Part shown: positions 9,086-17,835 of the stretch, in pieces
Position numbering within the stretch: the first letter of the stretch is position 1
Layout: each line of letters opens with the position of its first letter
Origin: Flavobacterium flevense
GTDB lineage: Bacteria; Bacteroidota; Bacteroidia; Flavobacteriales; Flavobacteriaceae
DNA: 64,000 nt
Reading direction: 5' to 3'
Assembly (NCBI RefSeq): GCF_900142775.1
Contig: NZ_FRCC01000002.1
Location: forward strand, 372,001-436,000
Made by a program: the position numbers and the translations under genes
The notes under the pieces: model-generated
Seen by the model: only the letters and a program-made list of their open reading frames with translations
Database searches by the model: none
What the model was told of the DNA's origin: nothing

Positions 9086-10069
9086 CTACTTAATATAATC
9101 GGTAAAATCCTTATGTTCCTCTTTAGAAAGCTCTTCCGGAGACAAGGATTTAAAATATTCATAAGTAATTTTCATTCCTTCGGCACGATCCACTTTAGCT
9201 TCCCAACCTAAAATTTCTTTGGCTTTAGTGGTATCCGGTTGGCGTTGTAACGGATCGTTTATTGGCAATGGATGATATACCACTTTTTGATTGGTTCCGG
9301 TTAATTTGATGATTTCTTCGGCAAAATCTTTAATGGTAATTTCGTCCGGATTACCAATGTTTACGGGATATACATAATCAGAATGCAGCAATCTGAAAAT
9401 CCCCTCTACCTGATCATCCACGTAGCAAAAAGAACGCGTTTGCATTCCATCTCCAAAAATGGTTAAATCCTCACCACGCAAAGCCTGACCTATAAATGCC
9501 GGAATTACACGTCCGTCATTGAGGCGCATTCTTGGCCCATAAGTATTAAAAATTCTAACAATTCTGGTTTCTACACCATGAAAAGTATGGTAAGCCATGG
9601 TTATGGATTCCTGGAAACGCTTCGCTTCGTCATAAACGCCTCTTGGCCCTATTGTATTTACGTTTCCGTAATATTCCTCTGTTTGCGGATGAACTAATGG
9701 ATCTCCATAAACTTCAGAAGTAGAAGCTATCAAAATTCTGGCATTTTTTACTCTGGCTAATCCTAATAAATTATGTGTTCCAAGTGAACCCACTTTAAGA
9801 GTCTGAATTGGGATTTTTAGATAATCTATGGGGCTTGCCGGTGAAGCAAAATGCAAAATATAATCTAACTGGCCCGGAACATGAACAAACTTAGTAATAT
9901 CGTGATGATAAAATTCAAAATTTTCCAACTTGAACAAATGTTCTATATTTTTTAAATCTCCGGTTATGAGATTGTCCATACCTATAACAAAATAACCTTC
10001 TTTGATAAAGCGATCGCATAAATGGGAGCCTAAAAATCCCGCTGCACCTGTAATCAATATTCTTTTCAT
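9086..10069 (-). CDS. UDP-glucuronate decarboxylase family (SDR) enzyme
   Basis: A 327-residue extended short-chain dehydrogenase. The NAD-binding motif is [10 protein letters not shown] (8-17). The catalytic residues are the S/T around 116-118, Tyr146 and Lys150 in [11 protein letters not shown], a signature of the UXS (UDP-xylose synthase) branch. [10 protein letters not shown] and [14 protein letters not shown] also fit. Expected reaction: UDP-glucuronate to UDP-xylose plus CO2 in the cytosol. It begins 6 bp after the DUF6909 gene, so it is the last certain gene of the M23-like/GH3/DUF6909 operon. No UDP-glucose dehydrogenase is present in the window. A related dTDP-glucose dehydratase activity is less likely. 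Confidence 0.88.
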   Translation of the reverse strand: MKRILITGAAGFLGSHLCDRFIKEGYFVIGMDNLITGDLKNIEHLFKLENFEFYHHDITKFVHVPGQLDYILHFASPASPIDYLKIPIQTLKVGSLGTHNLLGLARVKNARILIASTSEVYGDPLVHPQTEEYYGNVNTIGPRGVYDEAKRFQESITMAYHTFHGVETRIVRIFNTYGPRMRLNDGRVIPAFIGQALRGEDLTIFGDGMQTRSFCYVDDQVEGIFRLLHSDYVYPVNIGNPDEITIKDFAEEIIKLTGTNQKVVYHPLPINDPLQRQPDTTKAKEILGWEAKVDRAEGMKITYEYFKSLSPEELSKEEHKDFTDYIK

Positions 10070-10075
10070 AACTAT

Positions 10076-11773
10076 CTATTTATCAAATGTTTTGTAATTT
10101 GTATTTAAAATTTGTTCTAGTATTTTAATGGTAATTAAATAAGTAGGCTTTACTCCGGTAGTTCCTAGACCTCCCGAAGCCAGTGTGCTTCCTGTTTCCA
10201 GCGGGTTATCCGAAGCGTAATAAGCATAACGCACTTTTACATCTTTTGGGATACTTTTTCTGATTTTAGAAGCCGATTGTATGGCTTTTTGATAATGCGA
10301 GCCTTCCATTTCCAATCCAATAACGCCCCAGGTAGACTCATGGAAAAACTTTAATAATTCTCTGTTTTGGAGCGAAGTTCCTAAAACGGTAACCATTGAA
10401 CCCGAAAAAACAGCAATATTATTGCCCTGAAACATTTCAGGAGTTAATTCATTTTCAAAGTAATAATTATCAGCTGTACCTTCGTTAATATGAGCATTAG
10501 GGATCATAATATCTCCTTTTCTTCCTTCCAGAATTCCTGCTTTTCCCATAATAGAAACCGACTGAACATTCAGGAAAGTATTTTTTTTGTACGGTTTTAA
10601 CAGCTCATCCACCGTTTCATAAGCCTGTTCGCCAAAAGCATAATCCATTACAATCAACACTGGTTTTTGTTCGCCAAAAGCGACTTCCGAAAAGGAAGTT
10701 ACTGACCAGTCAATCTTAGCGGTATCAAAAATCTGAACATCAATATTTGTTCCTACGCTTTCAGGTAAAAAAATCATTCCGTTTTGAAAAGCAACCTCTT
10801 TTACAGTATTCCTGATTTCATTTGCCGAAGATTTACTTAATTCTTCAAAAACATCAAAATCTAACTTGTCTTTAAAGGTGTTTTTTAATGCATTTTTAGC
10901 AAAAATAGAATTCATTACCGAATGCATATTGGCACTAATAATGTGAATAGGACGGTCTAAAAGCTGATTTATCTTTAAAACTTCCTTGATATTTGTAGCC
11001 CAGATTTCGCCATGAATATGATGCCCTAAACGCTCTCTGAGAATGGGACTAAAAGTAATAGTACGTTTTGTACTGCTTACTACTTCTTCCATGGCTAGTT
11101 TTCCTAACCAAAAAATAATGTGTAAAAAACGATCCGGAGCTTCTTCTGAACCAAAATCATCATAAATATCTAACACATCTTCAAAAGTTCTTGCTAAGAT
11201 GTTTGCCGCATGCGAAATAGCAATTTCTTTTTCGACCAGCGTTAATGGTTCTTTTTTTAAGACTGCCTGCTCTAATTTTACCCAGTCGCGTGAAACTTCG
11301 CCTCCTTCATCAATCAATACCCTGTTTTTTATCTTATGCGATTCAATAAATATAAACGTAAGATGCGTCAGAATATCATAAATATCCGAACGTCCACGGG
11401 TTATTTCAACATTCATCTGTTCGGCATCTATTCGATAACAGTTGCGTCTCCTTTTTGGGGGAACTATAGCTTCAAAATGTGATTTAGAATAGCCCTCATC
11501 TGAAGTCAGATTAATAAAACGACATTCTTCAATACCTAACGGCAATCGTTCAATAACGTACAAAAGTCCTTTTAATTCTACTTTTTCATCAGCAATATTT
11601 CCATATATTTCAGGACGTAAAGTCATCAATGCTTCTCGCAAAGTATCTCCCGAAATGCCCATTGGTTTGTAAAACCCTCTATTAAATAAATGACGCATGG
11701 TAATGTACATTTTTTCAATAGCCGCCGATGATTCCTGAGCTCTTGTTCTCGATATGTTTTTACCTTCTTTCAT
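10076..11773 (-). CDS. DUF6909 family protein with nucleoside-phosphorylase-like C-terminal half
   Basis: A 565-residue soluble protein that I place in DUF6909. The N-terminal about 340 residues are helical and unfamiliar. In the C-terminal half the run AGILEGRKGDIMIPNAHINE (about 410-429), followed by GTADNYYFENE, GSMVTVLG and GLEMEGSHY (about 483-491), resembles AMP nucleosidase and the PNP/uridine-phosphorylase superfamily, where GDI-P-A-I-EGT and a Met-Glu pair hold the nucleoside. This suggests N-glycosidic bond cleavage of a nucleotide or nucleoside; it is my inference, not an established activity. The start overlaps the GH3 stop in ATGA, indicating translational coupling. Confidence 0.72.
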   Translation of the reverse strand: MKEGKNISRTRAQESSAAIEKMYITMRHLFNRGFYKPMGISGDTLREALMTLRPEIYGNIADEKVELKGLLYVIERLPLGIEECRFINLTSDEGYSKSHFEAIVPPKRRRNCYRIDAEQMNVEITRGRSDIYDILTHLTFIFIESHKIKNRVLIDEGGEVSRDWVKLEQAVLKKEPLTLVEKEIAISHAANILARTFEDVLDIYDDFGSEEAPDRFLHIIFWLGKLAMEEVVSSTKRTITFSPILRERLGHHIHGEIWATNIKEVLKINQLLDRPIHIISANMHSVMNSIFAKNALKNTFKDKLDFDVFEELSKSSANEIRNTVKEVAFQNGMIFLPESVGTNIDVQIFDTAKIDWSVTSFSEVAFGEQKPVLIVMDYAFGEQAYETVDELLKPYKKNTFLNVQSVSIMGKAGILEGRKGDIMIPNAHINEGTADNYYFENELTPEMFQGNNIAVFSGSMVTVLGTSLQNRELLKFFHESTWGVIGLEMEGSHYQKAIQSASKIRKSIPKDVKVRYAYYASDNPLETGSTLASGGLGTTGVKPTYLITIKILEQILNTNYKTFDK

Positions 11774-13296
11774 AGATTTTTAGATAAAAATTCAGCAATT
11801 TTCCTGTCATTGGAAAGTCTTGGAATCTTATTTTGACCCCCAAGTTTTCCTATGGATTTCATATATTCCCGGAAACCATTTTCAGGTACTTTAGTAATGA
11901 CTACTTTTTGCAAAATATTGCCCGAAATCAAATCGTCATAATAAATATTTTGCTTACGCATGGCGTTGTCTATCGCTTCCGCAAAAGCGCCTATATCTTC
12001 CGGTTCTCCCGAAGCTTCGGAATCAAATTCAATAAACCATTCATGATATGGCAAACCCTTTTCAGGATTGATTTGTGGCGCCACGGTAAACTCATTTACT
12101 CGAATAGTTGTTCCTGCAACAGCTTCCTGCAACGCACTTTCTACTTCTTTGCCAATAACGTGTTCGCCAAAAGCAGAAATATAATGTTTGATTCGTCCCG
12201 AAACAATTACTCTGTACGGTTTTAGACTGGTAAACTGAACGGTATCGCCAATATTATAGCCCCAAAGTCCAGCATTAGTAGAAATAATCATCACATAATT
12301 TACGCCTAATTCAACTTCTCCAATGGTATAACGTTTCGGTCCCGTCCCGAAACTTTGGGATTCGGGAGCTGTATAAAATTCATCTGCCTTTATGAATTCG
12401 TAGAAAATTCCAGAGTTTAACAACAGCAACATTCCTTTCTCTTTTTGAGAATCCTGATACGCAAAAAACCCTTCTGAAGCAGGAAACAATTCGATGCTGT
12501 CAACTTTTCGACCAATAAGATTTTCAAACTTGGCTCTGTACGGTTCATAATTAACGCCACCGTAAATGAACAAATTGAAGTTTTTGAAAATATCACCTAC
12601 CGGCTTCCCTGCTTTTTGATGCAAACGCTCAAAATACATTTGAACCCAGGATGGAATTCCCGAAATCACCGTCATGTTTTCTGAGTAGGTTTCTTCGACA
12701 ATTGCATCAATTTTAGTTTCCCAATCTTCGATACAATTGATTTCCCAGGAAGGCATTCGGTTTTTTTGTAAATATTTCGGAACAAAATGCGCGACAATTC
12801 CTGAAAGTCGTCCAAATTGAATTCCGTGTTTTTTTTCTAAAATGGGACTTCCCTGCAGGAAAATCATTTTGCCATCTACAAAATCAGCATTTCCTGTTTC
12901 ATGAATATAATGCAAAATGGCATTTCGGGCTGCTTCAATATGATACGGCATCGACTCCTTAGTCAACGGAATATATTTAGCCCCGGAAGTGGTTCCTGAT
13001 GTTTTAGCAAAGTACAACGGTTTGCCTTTCCACAATACATTTTCCTCCCCTTTTACTACCTTTTCTACATAGCATTTTAAATCTTCATAATCCCGAACAG
13101 GAACTTGATTAGCAAAATCTTCGGTAGTTTTTATCCGGTCAAAATGGTGGTCTTTACCAAATTGGGTTTGTTGTGCCTCTTTGATTAAACTTTCAAAAAC
13201 GGCTTGTTGGGTAGCTACAGGATTACGTGCCCAAAGTTGTGTTTTTTTATAAATATTTTTAGCAAATAGTTTTGCCGCTATTGATTTTATTGACAT
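11770..13296 (-). CDS. GH3-family acyl-acid amido synthetase-like protein
   Basis: A 508-residue member of the GH3 (auxin-responsive promoter) family in the ANL adenylating superfamily. Visible are YFAKTSGTTSGAKYIPLT (ATP phosphate motif), the IYGGVNYEPY region, SEGFFAYQD, YTIGEVELGVNYVMIIST, and LWGYNIGDTVQF with VSGRIKHYISAFGEHV (hinge and C-terminal part). Plant relatives join amino acids to jasmonate or auxin through acyl-adenylates; bacterial substrates are unknown. Two short palindromic insert-like segments encode PESQSFG and DSEASGE. It follows the M23-like gene by 40 bp and overlaps DUF6909 by 4 bp. Confidence 0.88.
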   Translation of the reverse strand: MSIKSIAAKLFAKNIYKKTQLWARNPVATQQAVFESLIKEAQQTQFGKDHHFDRIKTTEDFANQVPVRDYEDLKCYVEKVVKGEENVLWKGKPLYFAKTSGTTSGAKYIPLTKESMPYHIEAARNAILHYIHETGNADFVDGKMIFLQGSPILEKKHGIQFGRLSGIVAHFVPKYLQKNRMPSWEINCIEDWETKIDAIVEETYSENMTVISGIPSWVQMYFERLHQKAGKPVGDIFKNFNLFIYGGVNYEPYRAKFENLIGRKVDSIELFPASEGFFAYQDSQKEKGMLLLLNSGIFYEFIKADEFYTAPESQSFGTGPKRYTIGEVELGVNYVMIISTNAGLWGYNIGDTVQFTSLKPYRVIVSGRIKHYISAFGEHVIGKEVESALQEAVAGTTIRVNEFTVAPQINPEKGLPYHEWFIEFDSEASGEPEDIGAFAEAIDNAMRKQNIYYDDLISGNILQKVVITKVPENGFREYMKSIGKLGGQNKIPRLSNDRKIAEFLSKNL

Positions 13297-13336
13297 TTCG
13301 TTTTGCTGATTATTATTTCTGAAGAAAAAATTAGAT

Positions 13337-13837
13337 TTATTTCTTCTTTTTCACAGCGGTTTGCTGTGCTTTTTTCTGTTCTTTCTCCACTTCTGCTCTC
13401 AATTCTAATTCTTCTTCGGAAGCAGATAAATCTATTTTCTGAATGGTATCGGTAGATGCTGCTAATATCGAATCTTTATTAAATTTAGCATAATCTAATT
13501 TACCTGTTAACACTTTTTGTATGGATGAAATATACGCCTGATTTTGCTTTAATAAATTAGTTATAGAATCTGATTTTAAAGCCAGCTCAGTAGCATCTTT
13601 TTTTAATTTAGTAGAAGAATAACCCGGAATAAATTCACGCAATGGTGTAAAAGCAATGATAAAAGTAGTGACTGCAATTAAAAAAATTGCACCCAGTGAA
13701 GCTACTACAAAGACATTCATAAGAGTCAGTTTTAAAGAAAAAGTTTCTTCAAAAGTATCCTCATTCAATATAACCAATCGGTTTTTTGTGAACAGTTTTT
13801 TGTGAAGTTTCTTTCTTTTTAATCTTTTCCCTGACAT
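13337..13837 (-). CDS. Membrane-anchored coiled-coil protein resembling the N-terminus of flavobacterial M23 peptidases
   Basis: A 166-residue protein with a basic cytoplasmic start (GKRLKRKKLHKKLFTKNR), a short conserved stretch (RLVILNEDTFEETFSLKL), one transmembrane helix (about 40-65), a PLREFIPGYSSTKLKK segment and a periplasmic coiled coil ending in a Lys-rich tail. As I recall, flavobacterial M23/LytM endopeptidases start the same way but continue into a zinc peptidase domain. Here translation stops before that domain, and only 40 bp separate it from the GH3 gene. It may be a natural short paralogue or a truncated peptidase. It probably starts the operon. Confidence 0.65.
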   Translation of the reverse strand: MSGKRLKRKKLHKKLFTKNRLVILNEDTFEETFSLKLTLMNVFVVASLGAIFLIAVTTFIIAFTPLREFIPGYSSTKLKKDATELALKSDSITNLLKQNQAYISSIQKVLTGKLDYAKFNKDSILAASTDTIQKIDLSASEEELELRAEVEKEQKKAQQTAVKKKK

Positions 13838-13854
13838 GATTTTTCTTTATTTCA

Positions 13855-13862
13855 CAAATATA
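13855..13862 (-). promoter_or_regulatory. Promoter -7 element (TATATTTG) for the M23-like/GH3 operon
   Basis: On the minus strand TATATTTG matches TAnnTTTG, 17 bp before the start codon. A TTGATTGAC stretch lies upstream at 15 bp spacing, slightly shorter than usual. Confidence 0.5.
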
Positions 13863-13971
13863 ATAATTAATGTCAATCAATGCACGGAGTTGATATTAGC
13901 TTATCATTATAAATTATTGAAAAAAAATTAAATAATTTTTAACGTGATATAAATTAAATAATTGACAGAAA

Positions 13972-14005
13972 TTGAATCCTCATTAAGTTATTCTAATTAT
14001 CTTTG
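13972..14005 (+). promoter_or_regulatory. Promoter for tatA (TTG / TATCTTTG)
   Basis: TTG at 13972-13974, a 23-bp spacer, then TATCTTTG at 13998-14005 fits the Bacteroidota sigma-A promoter. It lies inside the longer open frame that begins at 13962, which argues for the ATG at 14052 as the true tatA start. Confidence 0.6.
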
Positions 14006-14051
14006 TAGCCAGTTTTTAATACAAATTTGCTTCGGCATAAATTATTCAATC

Positions 14052-14228
14052 ATGGGAAGATTTGGAGTTACAGAAATCCTGGTTATTTTAGCAGTTGTTT
14101 TATTACTTTTTGGAGGTAAAAAAATTCCGGAATTAATGAAAGGTTTGGGTAGTGGAATTAAGGAATTCAAAAACGCCGCTAAAGACGAACAACAGCCAGC
14201 TGATAAAAAAGAAGACGAAACGAAATAA
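14052..14228 (+). CDS. tatA: Twin-arginine translocase subunit TatA/TatE
   Basis: A 58-residue Tat component that forms the pore for folded proteins in the cytoplasmic membrane. It has one short transmembrane helix (about 6-21, [16 protein letters not shown]), the [21 protein letters not shown] amphipathic helix typical of TatA, and an acidic/basic tail. The start is ATG at 14052 ([10 protein letters not shown]), matching the family N-terminus; an open frame continues upstream to 13962 but contains the promoter. tatC is not in the window. It is followed by a strong terminator. Confidence 0.92.
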   Translation: MGRFGVTEILVILAVVLLLFGGKKIPELMKGLGSGIKEFKNAAKDEQQPADKKEDETK

Positions 14229-14246
14229 GAAATTTATTTTTTTATT

Positions 14247-14292
14247 AAAAATCCCAAAATCCATTAGTACATAATTGGATTTTGGGATTTTT
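14247..14292 (+). terminator. Terminator after tatA
   Basis: Perfect inverted repeat 14247-14263 / 14276-14292 (core ATCCCAAAATCCA / TGGATTTTGGGAT) followed by T-rich sequence. Its stem resembles those at 14991-15031 and 26600-26654. Confidence 0.85.
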
Positions 14293-14372
14293 TGTTTTTT
14301 TGAATTAAATACTATTTTTTTATAAGTTTTTACTTAATACATTTACGCGATAAATAGTAAACTTATATAAAA

Positions 14373-14978
14373 ATGAAGAAAACACTACTCACATTAGTTA
14401 CGCTGATAACTATTGGATTAACTAATGCACAAGTAAAAGAAAAAGGAGTAATTGAAATTACACCTAAAATTGGAATTTCTAGCTTTTCAGAATTCAATGA
14501 AGATGACAATACTAATTCTAATTCTGGTGTAGAATTAGGAGCAACTGTTGATTATTACTTTAACGACAGATGGAGTTTGCGTTCGGGATTAATTGCTAAT
14601 AAAATGGGTGGAAAATATGATTTTGAAGGTGAATCTTTTGAAGATAAATTAAATTACGTCACTATTCCTATTAATGCAAACTGGCACTTTGGGAGCACTA
14701 GAAAATGGAATTTAAATTTCGGCTTAAGCCCTTCTTTTCTATCAAGTGCCAAGGTTAAGGTAAATGGATACACAGAAAATCTACCTGATGATATTGTTGA
14801 ATCTTTTCAACTGGGATTAACATTTGGTATTGGTTATAAAATTGAAGTTACCGAAAGATTTGGAATTCTAATTGATGCTCAGTTATTTAGTGGTTTAACT
14901 AATATTAATAAAGCCTCTAGTGAAAAAATCTTAAATAGTGGAAATAGCTTTAACGTAGGTGGCGTATTTCAACTATAA
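14373..14978 (+). CDS. Outer-membrane beta-barrel (porin-like) protein
   Basis: A 201-residue protein with a signal peptide (cleavage near TNAQ, about residue 20) and alternating amphipathic strands ending each with aromatic residues (VDYYFNDRWSLRSGL, FGIGYKIEVTERFGILIDAQLF), ending in VGGVFQL with a C-terminal barrel-type signature. It resembles the small PorT/OmpA-like eight-stranded barrels common in Bacteroidota. Function unknown. It is a single gene flanked on both sides by similar ATCC-rich hairpin terminators. Confidence 0.8.
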   Translation: MKKTLLTLVTLITIGLTNAQVKEKGVIEITPKIGISSFSEFNEDDNTNSNSGVELGATVDYYFNDRWSLRSGLIANKMGGKYDFEGESFEDKLNYVTIPINANWHFGSTRKWNLNFGLSPSFLSSAKVKVNGYTENLPDDIVESFQLGLTFGIGYKIEVTERFGILIDAQLFSGLTNINKASSEKILNSGNSFNVGGVFQL

Positions 14979-14990
14979 TTAAATCTCAAT

Positions 14991-15031
14991 AAAAAATCCA
15001 AAATCTAATTATAATGGATTTTGGATTTTTT
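14991..15031. terminator. Hairpin terminator after the porin-like gene
   Basis: Inverted repeat 14991-15005 / 15017-15031 (AAATCCAAAATC / GATTTTGGATTT) flanked by A and T tracts, between this gene and the convergent DUF5615 gene. It can serve both strands. Confidence 0.82.
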
Positions 15032-15044
15032 TGAATTTTATAAA

Positions 15045-15386
15045 CTAATTAGAATAAATTTCGAAAATATCGTTTTCATCAGAATCAATAAATTCCGTTA
15101 TTTTATCTTTATTTTCTATAATTAAATCAACTAATTTTTTAGTGTCTAAATTATACGTTTTGAGATAAATCAGCTTAGGCGGAGCTTTTTTTAAAAGTAC
15201 TATTTTCTCAAAATCATCATCTTTACTCAGGATTGTAAATCCGTTTTTCTTTGCATAATTCCAAATAGAAATGTCATTTGCGGGTTGAATTATTTTCAAT
15301 TCTGAAGCGTGAACAACTTCTGTAAAATAAGGTGTGAGCTTCTTTATCATTCGCCAGGATAAATTTTCGTCTAATAATAACTTCAC
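15045..15386 (-). CDS. DUF5615 family PIN-like protein (probable toxin)
   Basis: A 113-residue protein beginning KLLLDENLSWRMIKKL, with the first acidic residues of a PIN-like nuclease fold, followed by NDISIWNYAKKNGFTILSKDDDF, whose Asp cluster would complete the metal site. This is the DUF5615 (Mut7-C-like PIN) family. The start is GTG and overlaps the DUF433 stop by 4 bp (GTGA). Pairing with DUF433 is a recognised toxin-antitoxin-like arrangement; RNase activity is inferred, not shown. Confidence 0.82.
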   Translation of the reverse strand: MKLLLDENLSWRMIKKLTPYFTEVVHASELKIIQPANDISIWNYAKKNGFTILSKDDDFEKIVLLKKAPPKLIYLKTYNLDTKKLVDLIIENKDKITEFIDSDENDIFEIYSN

Positions 15387-15613
15387 GATGCAAAAGCAAT
15401 TTTAGTTATATTATCTCTATATGCTGCAAATGAAAGTGTTGCTATAATTTTTTCTTTATCTAAAGTTGGAAAATCTTCTATAATTTCCTCTATAGACATT
15501 CCAGATGCTAAATAAGACAACACATCAGAAACCGTGATTCTTGTACCAGAAATACAAGGTTTACCACTTCTAATTTCTGGATTTATGCTGATATATTTTT
15601 GCCAATTTTCCAT
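15383..15613 (-). CDS. DUF433 domain-containing protein (probable antitoxin)
   Basis: A 76-residue protein with the DUF433 signature RSGKPCISGTRITVSDVLSYLASGMSIEEI and IIEDFPTLDKEKIIATLSFA. The domain is a small winged or helix-turn-helix-like DNA-binding fold. It is translated just before, and overlaps by 4 bp, the DUF5615 PIN-like gene, which supports an antitoxin role with autoregulation. The upstream gap to tex is 91 bp. No partner genes beyond the pair are seen. Confidence 0.82.
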   Translation of the reverse strand: MENWQKYISINPEIRSGKPCISGTRITVSDVLSYLASGMSIEEIIEDFPTLDKEKIIATLSFAAYRDNITKIAFAS

Positions 15614-15704
15614 AATAGATTATTTAGTAATCAAATTTAATCAATTTTTTCCATTTTTAGTCATCTAACAATTGTTCGGACTATTAATGCCTTTGAACTG
15701 AATT

Positions 15705-17828
15705 CTAAAGCACCATCGTCAACTGAATACGCTTTCTATCCTCGTCTACTTCCGTCACTTTTACCTGTACTTGCTGGTGTAACTTCACTACTTCGTTAAC
15801 ATCGCTTACAAAGCCTGCTTTAAGCTGTGAAATGTGTACCAAACCACTTTCTTTGATTCCTAAATCAACAAAACAGCCAAAATTGGTAATGTTATTAACA
15901 ATTCCGTTTAAAATCATGCCCGTTTTCAAGTCTTTTATTGTTTTTACATTAGGGTCAAATTCGAATATTTTAGCCGCTTTTCTTGGATCTAATCCTGGTT
16001 TTTCTAATTCTTTGATAATATCCTTAACACCTAAAATTCCAATGGTTTCATTCGTATAATTTTCGGGTTTTATCAAGGCTGTTTTTTCCTTATTGGCAAT
16101 CAAATCAGTCACTTTTAGCTTTAAATCTTTGGCCATTTTTTCCACAATAGGATACGCTTCGGGATGCACTGCCGAATTATCTAATGGATTCTTTCCTTCT
16201 TTTATTCGAATAAAAGCCACACCTTGCTGATAGGCTTTTTCGCCTAAACGAGGCACTTTTTTCAATTGTTTTCTATCTTCAAAAGGGCCGTTTTCAGAAC
16301 GATAATTCACAATGTTTTCGGCTAGCTTCTCTCCTATTCCGCTCACATAACTCAACAAATGTTTACTCGCCGTATTGATATTGATCCCAACCGAATTCAC
16401 ACAACGAATTACAGTGGAATCCAGTTCTTCTTTCAACTTATTTTGATCCACATCATGCTGATACTGGCCTACGCCAATGGCTTTCGGGTCAATTTTAACC
16501 AATTCGGCCAATGGATCACTCAATCTGCGACCGATAGAAACCGAACCACGAACCGTCACATCATAATTGGGAAATTCTTCCCTGGCAATTTTAGATGCGG
16601 AATACACCGAAGCTCCAGCCTCAGAAACCACAAAAACCTGTACTTCTCTGTCAAAAGCAATTTTTTTGATGAAAAATTCTGTTTCACGAGAAGCCGTTCC
16701 GTTTCCAATAGAAATGGCATCAATGTTATAGGCATTTACCATGGAACGGATTTTTTTCATTGCCATAGCCGATTCATTTTGAGGAGCATGCGGATAAATG
16801 GTTTCGTTGTATAACAAATCGCCTTTTTCATCCAGGCAAACTACTTTACAACCACTTCTAAAACCGGGATCAATGGCTAGAATTCGTTTTTCTCCTAAAG
16901 GCGGAGCCAATAATAACTGCCCTAAATTATTAGCAAAAACCTGAATCGAATTCGCATCTGCTTTGGCTTTGGCTTCCTGCAAAGTTTCGTTAGAAATTGC
17001 GGGTTGTAATAATCGTTTATAGGAATCTTCAATAGCTAATTGCACATGTGGCGTAGTTGTATTTTGCCCTTTTAAAACCAATTCGTCTATAATATCATAA
17101 GCTTCGTCTACATCCACTTCGACTTTAAACTTGATAAATCCTTCGTTTTCGGCACGAAGCATCGCCAGCAATCGGTGAGAAGGTGCTTTAGAAATGGGTT
17201 CTGACCAATCAAAATATTGATTGAATTTTTGAGCTCCCTCCTCCTCTTTTTTGCTTTTAACGACTTTAGTTGTAATCGTAGCTTTTCGTTGGTACAATCG
17301 TCGTAATTGTTTTCTAACAAAAATATTTTCGTTAATCCACTCCGCAATAATGTCTCTTGCACCTTGCAAAGCGGCGTCTTCATTTATAACATTTTCATTC
17401 AAATATTTTGTAGCCAGGAAATCAACATCCTCTTTTCCTTGCGCCATGATGATTTTAGCCAATGGTTCTAATCCATTTTCACGAGCCACATCGGCCTTTG
17501 TTTTTTTCTTCTTTTTGAATGGCAGATAAATATCCTCCAATTCTTGCGTATCAAAGCTTTGTTCTATTTTTTTCTCTAATTCCGGAGTTAATTGTTTTTG
17601 CTCTTCAATCGATTTTAGAATCGCTTCTTTACGTTTTACAATTACTTCGTATTCTTTTTGGAGTTTGGCAATTTGCTCAATTTGAACTTCATCCAGATTT
17701 CCTGTAGTGTCTTTTCGATAACGGGAAATAAAAGGAATGGTGCAATCTTCTTGTAAAAGTTCAACTGTTTTTTGAATGTTTATAGCTGCTGTTGAAACAG
17801 ACTTGGCGATGAATTGTATATTGGTCAT
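15705..17828 (-). CDS. tex: Tex family RNA-binding transcription accessory protein
   Basis: A 707-residue protein with the full Tex layout: N-terminal helical domain (PFISRYRKDTTGNLDEVQI), the RNase H-like YqgF domain (ILAIDPGFRSGCKVVCLD), two helix-hairpin-helix motifs (LSYVSGIGEKLAENIV, LKKVPRLGEKAYQQG) and a C-terminal S1 domain (LNGIVNNITNFGCFVDLGI, SGLVHISQL). Tex is a nucleic-acid-binding cytosolic protein tied to transcription and stress. The length matches the family (about 710-780). It is only 7 bp downstream of the Fic gene, so it may be read from the same message. Confidence 0.95.
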   Translation of the reverse strand: MTNIQFIAKSVSTAAINIQKTVELLQEDCTIPFISRYRKDTTGNLDEVQIEQIAKLQKEYEVIVKRKEAILKSIEEQKQLTPELEKKIEQSFDTQELEDIYLPFKKKKKTKADVARENGLEPLAKIIMAQGKEDVDFLATKYLNENVINEDAALQGARDIIAEWINENIFVRKQLRRLYQRKATITTKVVKSKKEEEGAQKFNQYFDWSEPISKAPSHRLLAMLRAENEGFIKFKVEVDVDEAYDIIDELVLKGQNTTTPHVQLAIEDSYKRLLQPAISNETLQEAKAKADANSIQVFANNLGQLLLAPPLGEKRILAIDPGFRSGCKVVCLDEKGDLLYNETIYPHAPQNESAMAMKKIRSMVNAYNIDAISIGNGTASRETEFFIKKIAFDREVQVFVVSEAGASVYSASKIAREEFPNYDVTVRGSVSIGRRLSDPLAELVKIDPKAIGVGQYQHDVDQNKLKEELDSTVIRCVNSVGININTASKHLLSYVSGIGEKLAENIVNYRSENGPFEDRKQLKKVPRLGEKAYQQGVAFIRIKEGKNPLDNSAVHPEAYPIVEKMAKDLKLKVTDLIANKEKTALIKPENYTNETIGILGVKDIIKELEKPGLDPRKAAKIFEFDPNVKTIKDLKTGMILNGIVNNITNFGCFVDLGIKESGLVHISQLKAGFVSDVNEVVKLHQQVQVKVTEVDEDRKRIQLTMVL

Positions 17829-17835
17829 TAAAATA

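Noticed and set aside
16359..16814. Long plus-strand open frame inside tex
   Set aside because: It is antisense to a strongly conserved coding region, has no recognisable motifs, and lies across the active Tex domains.
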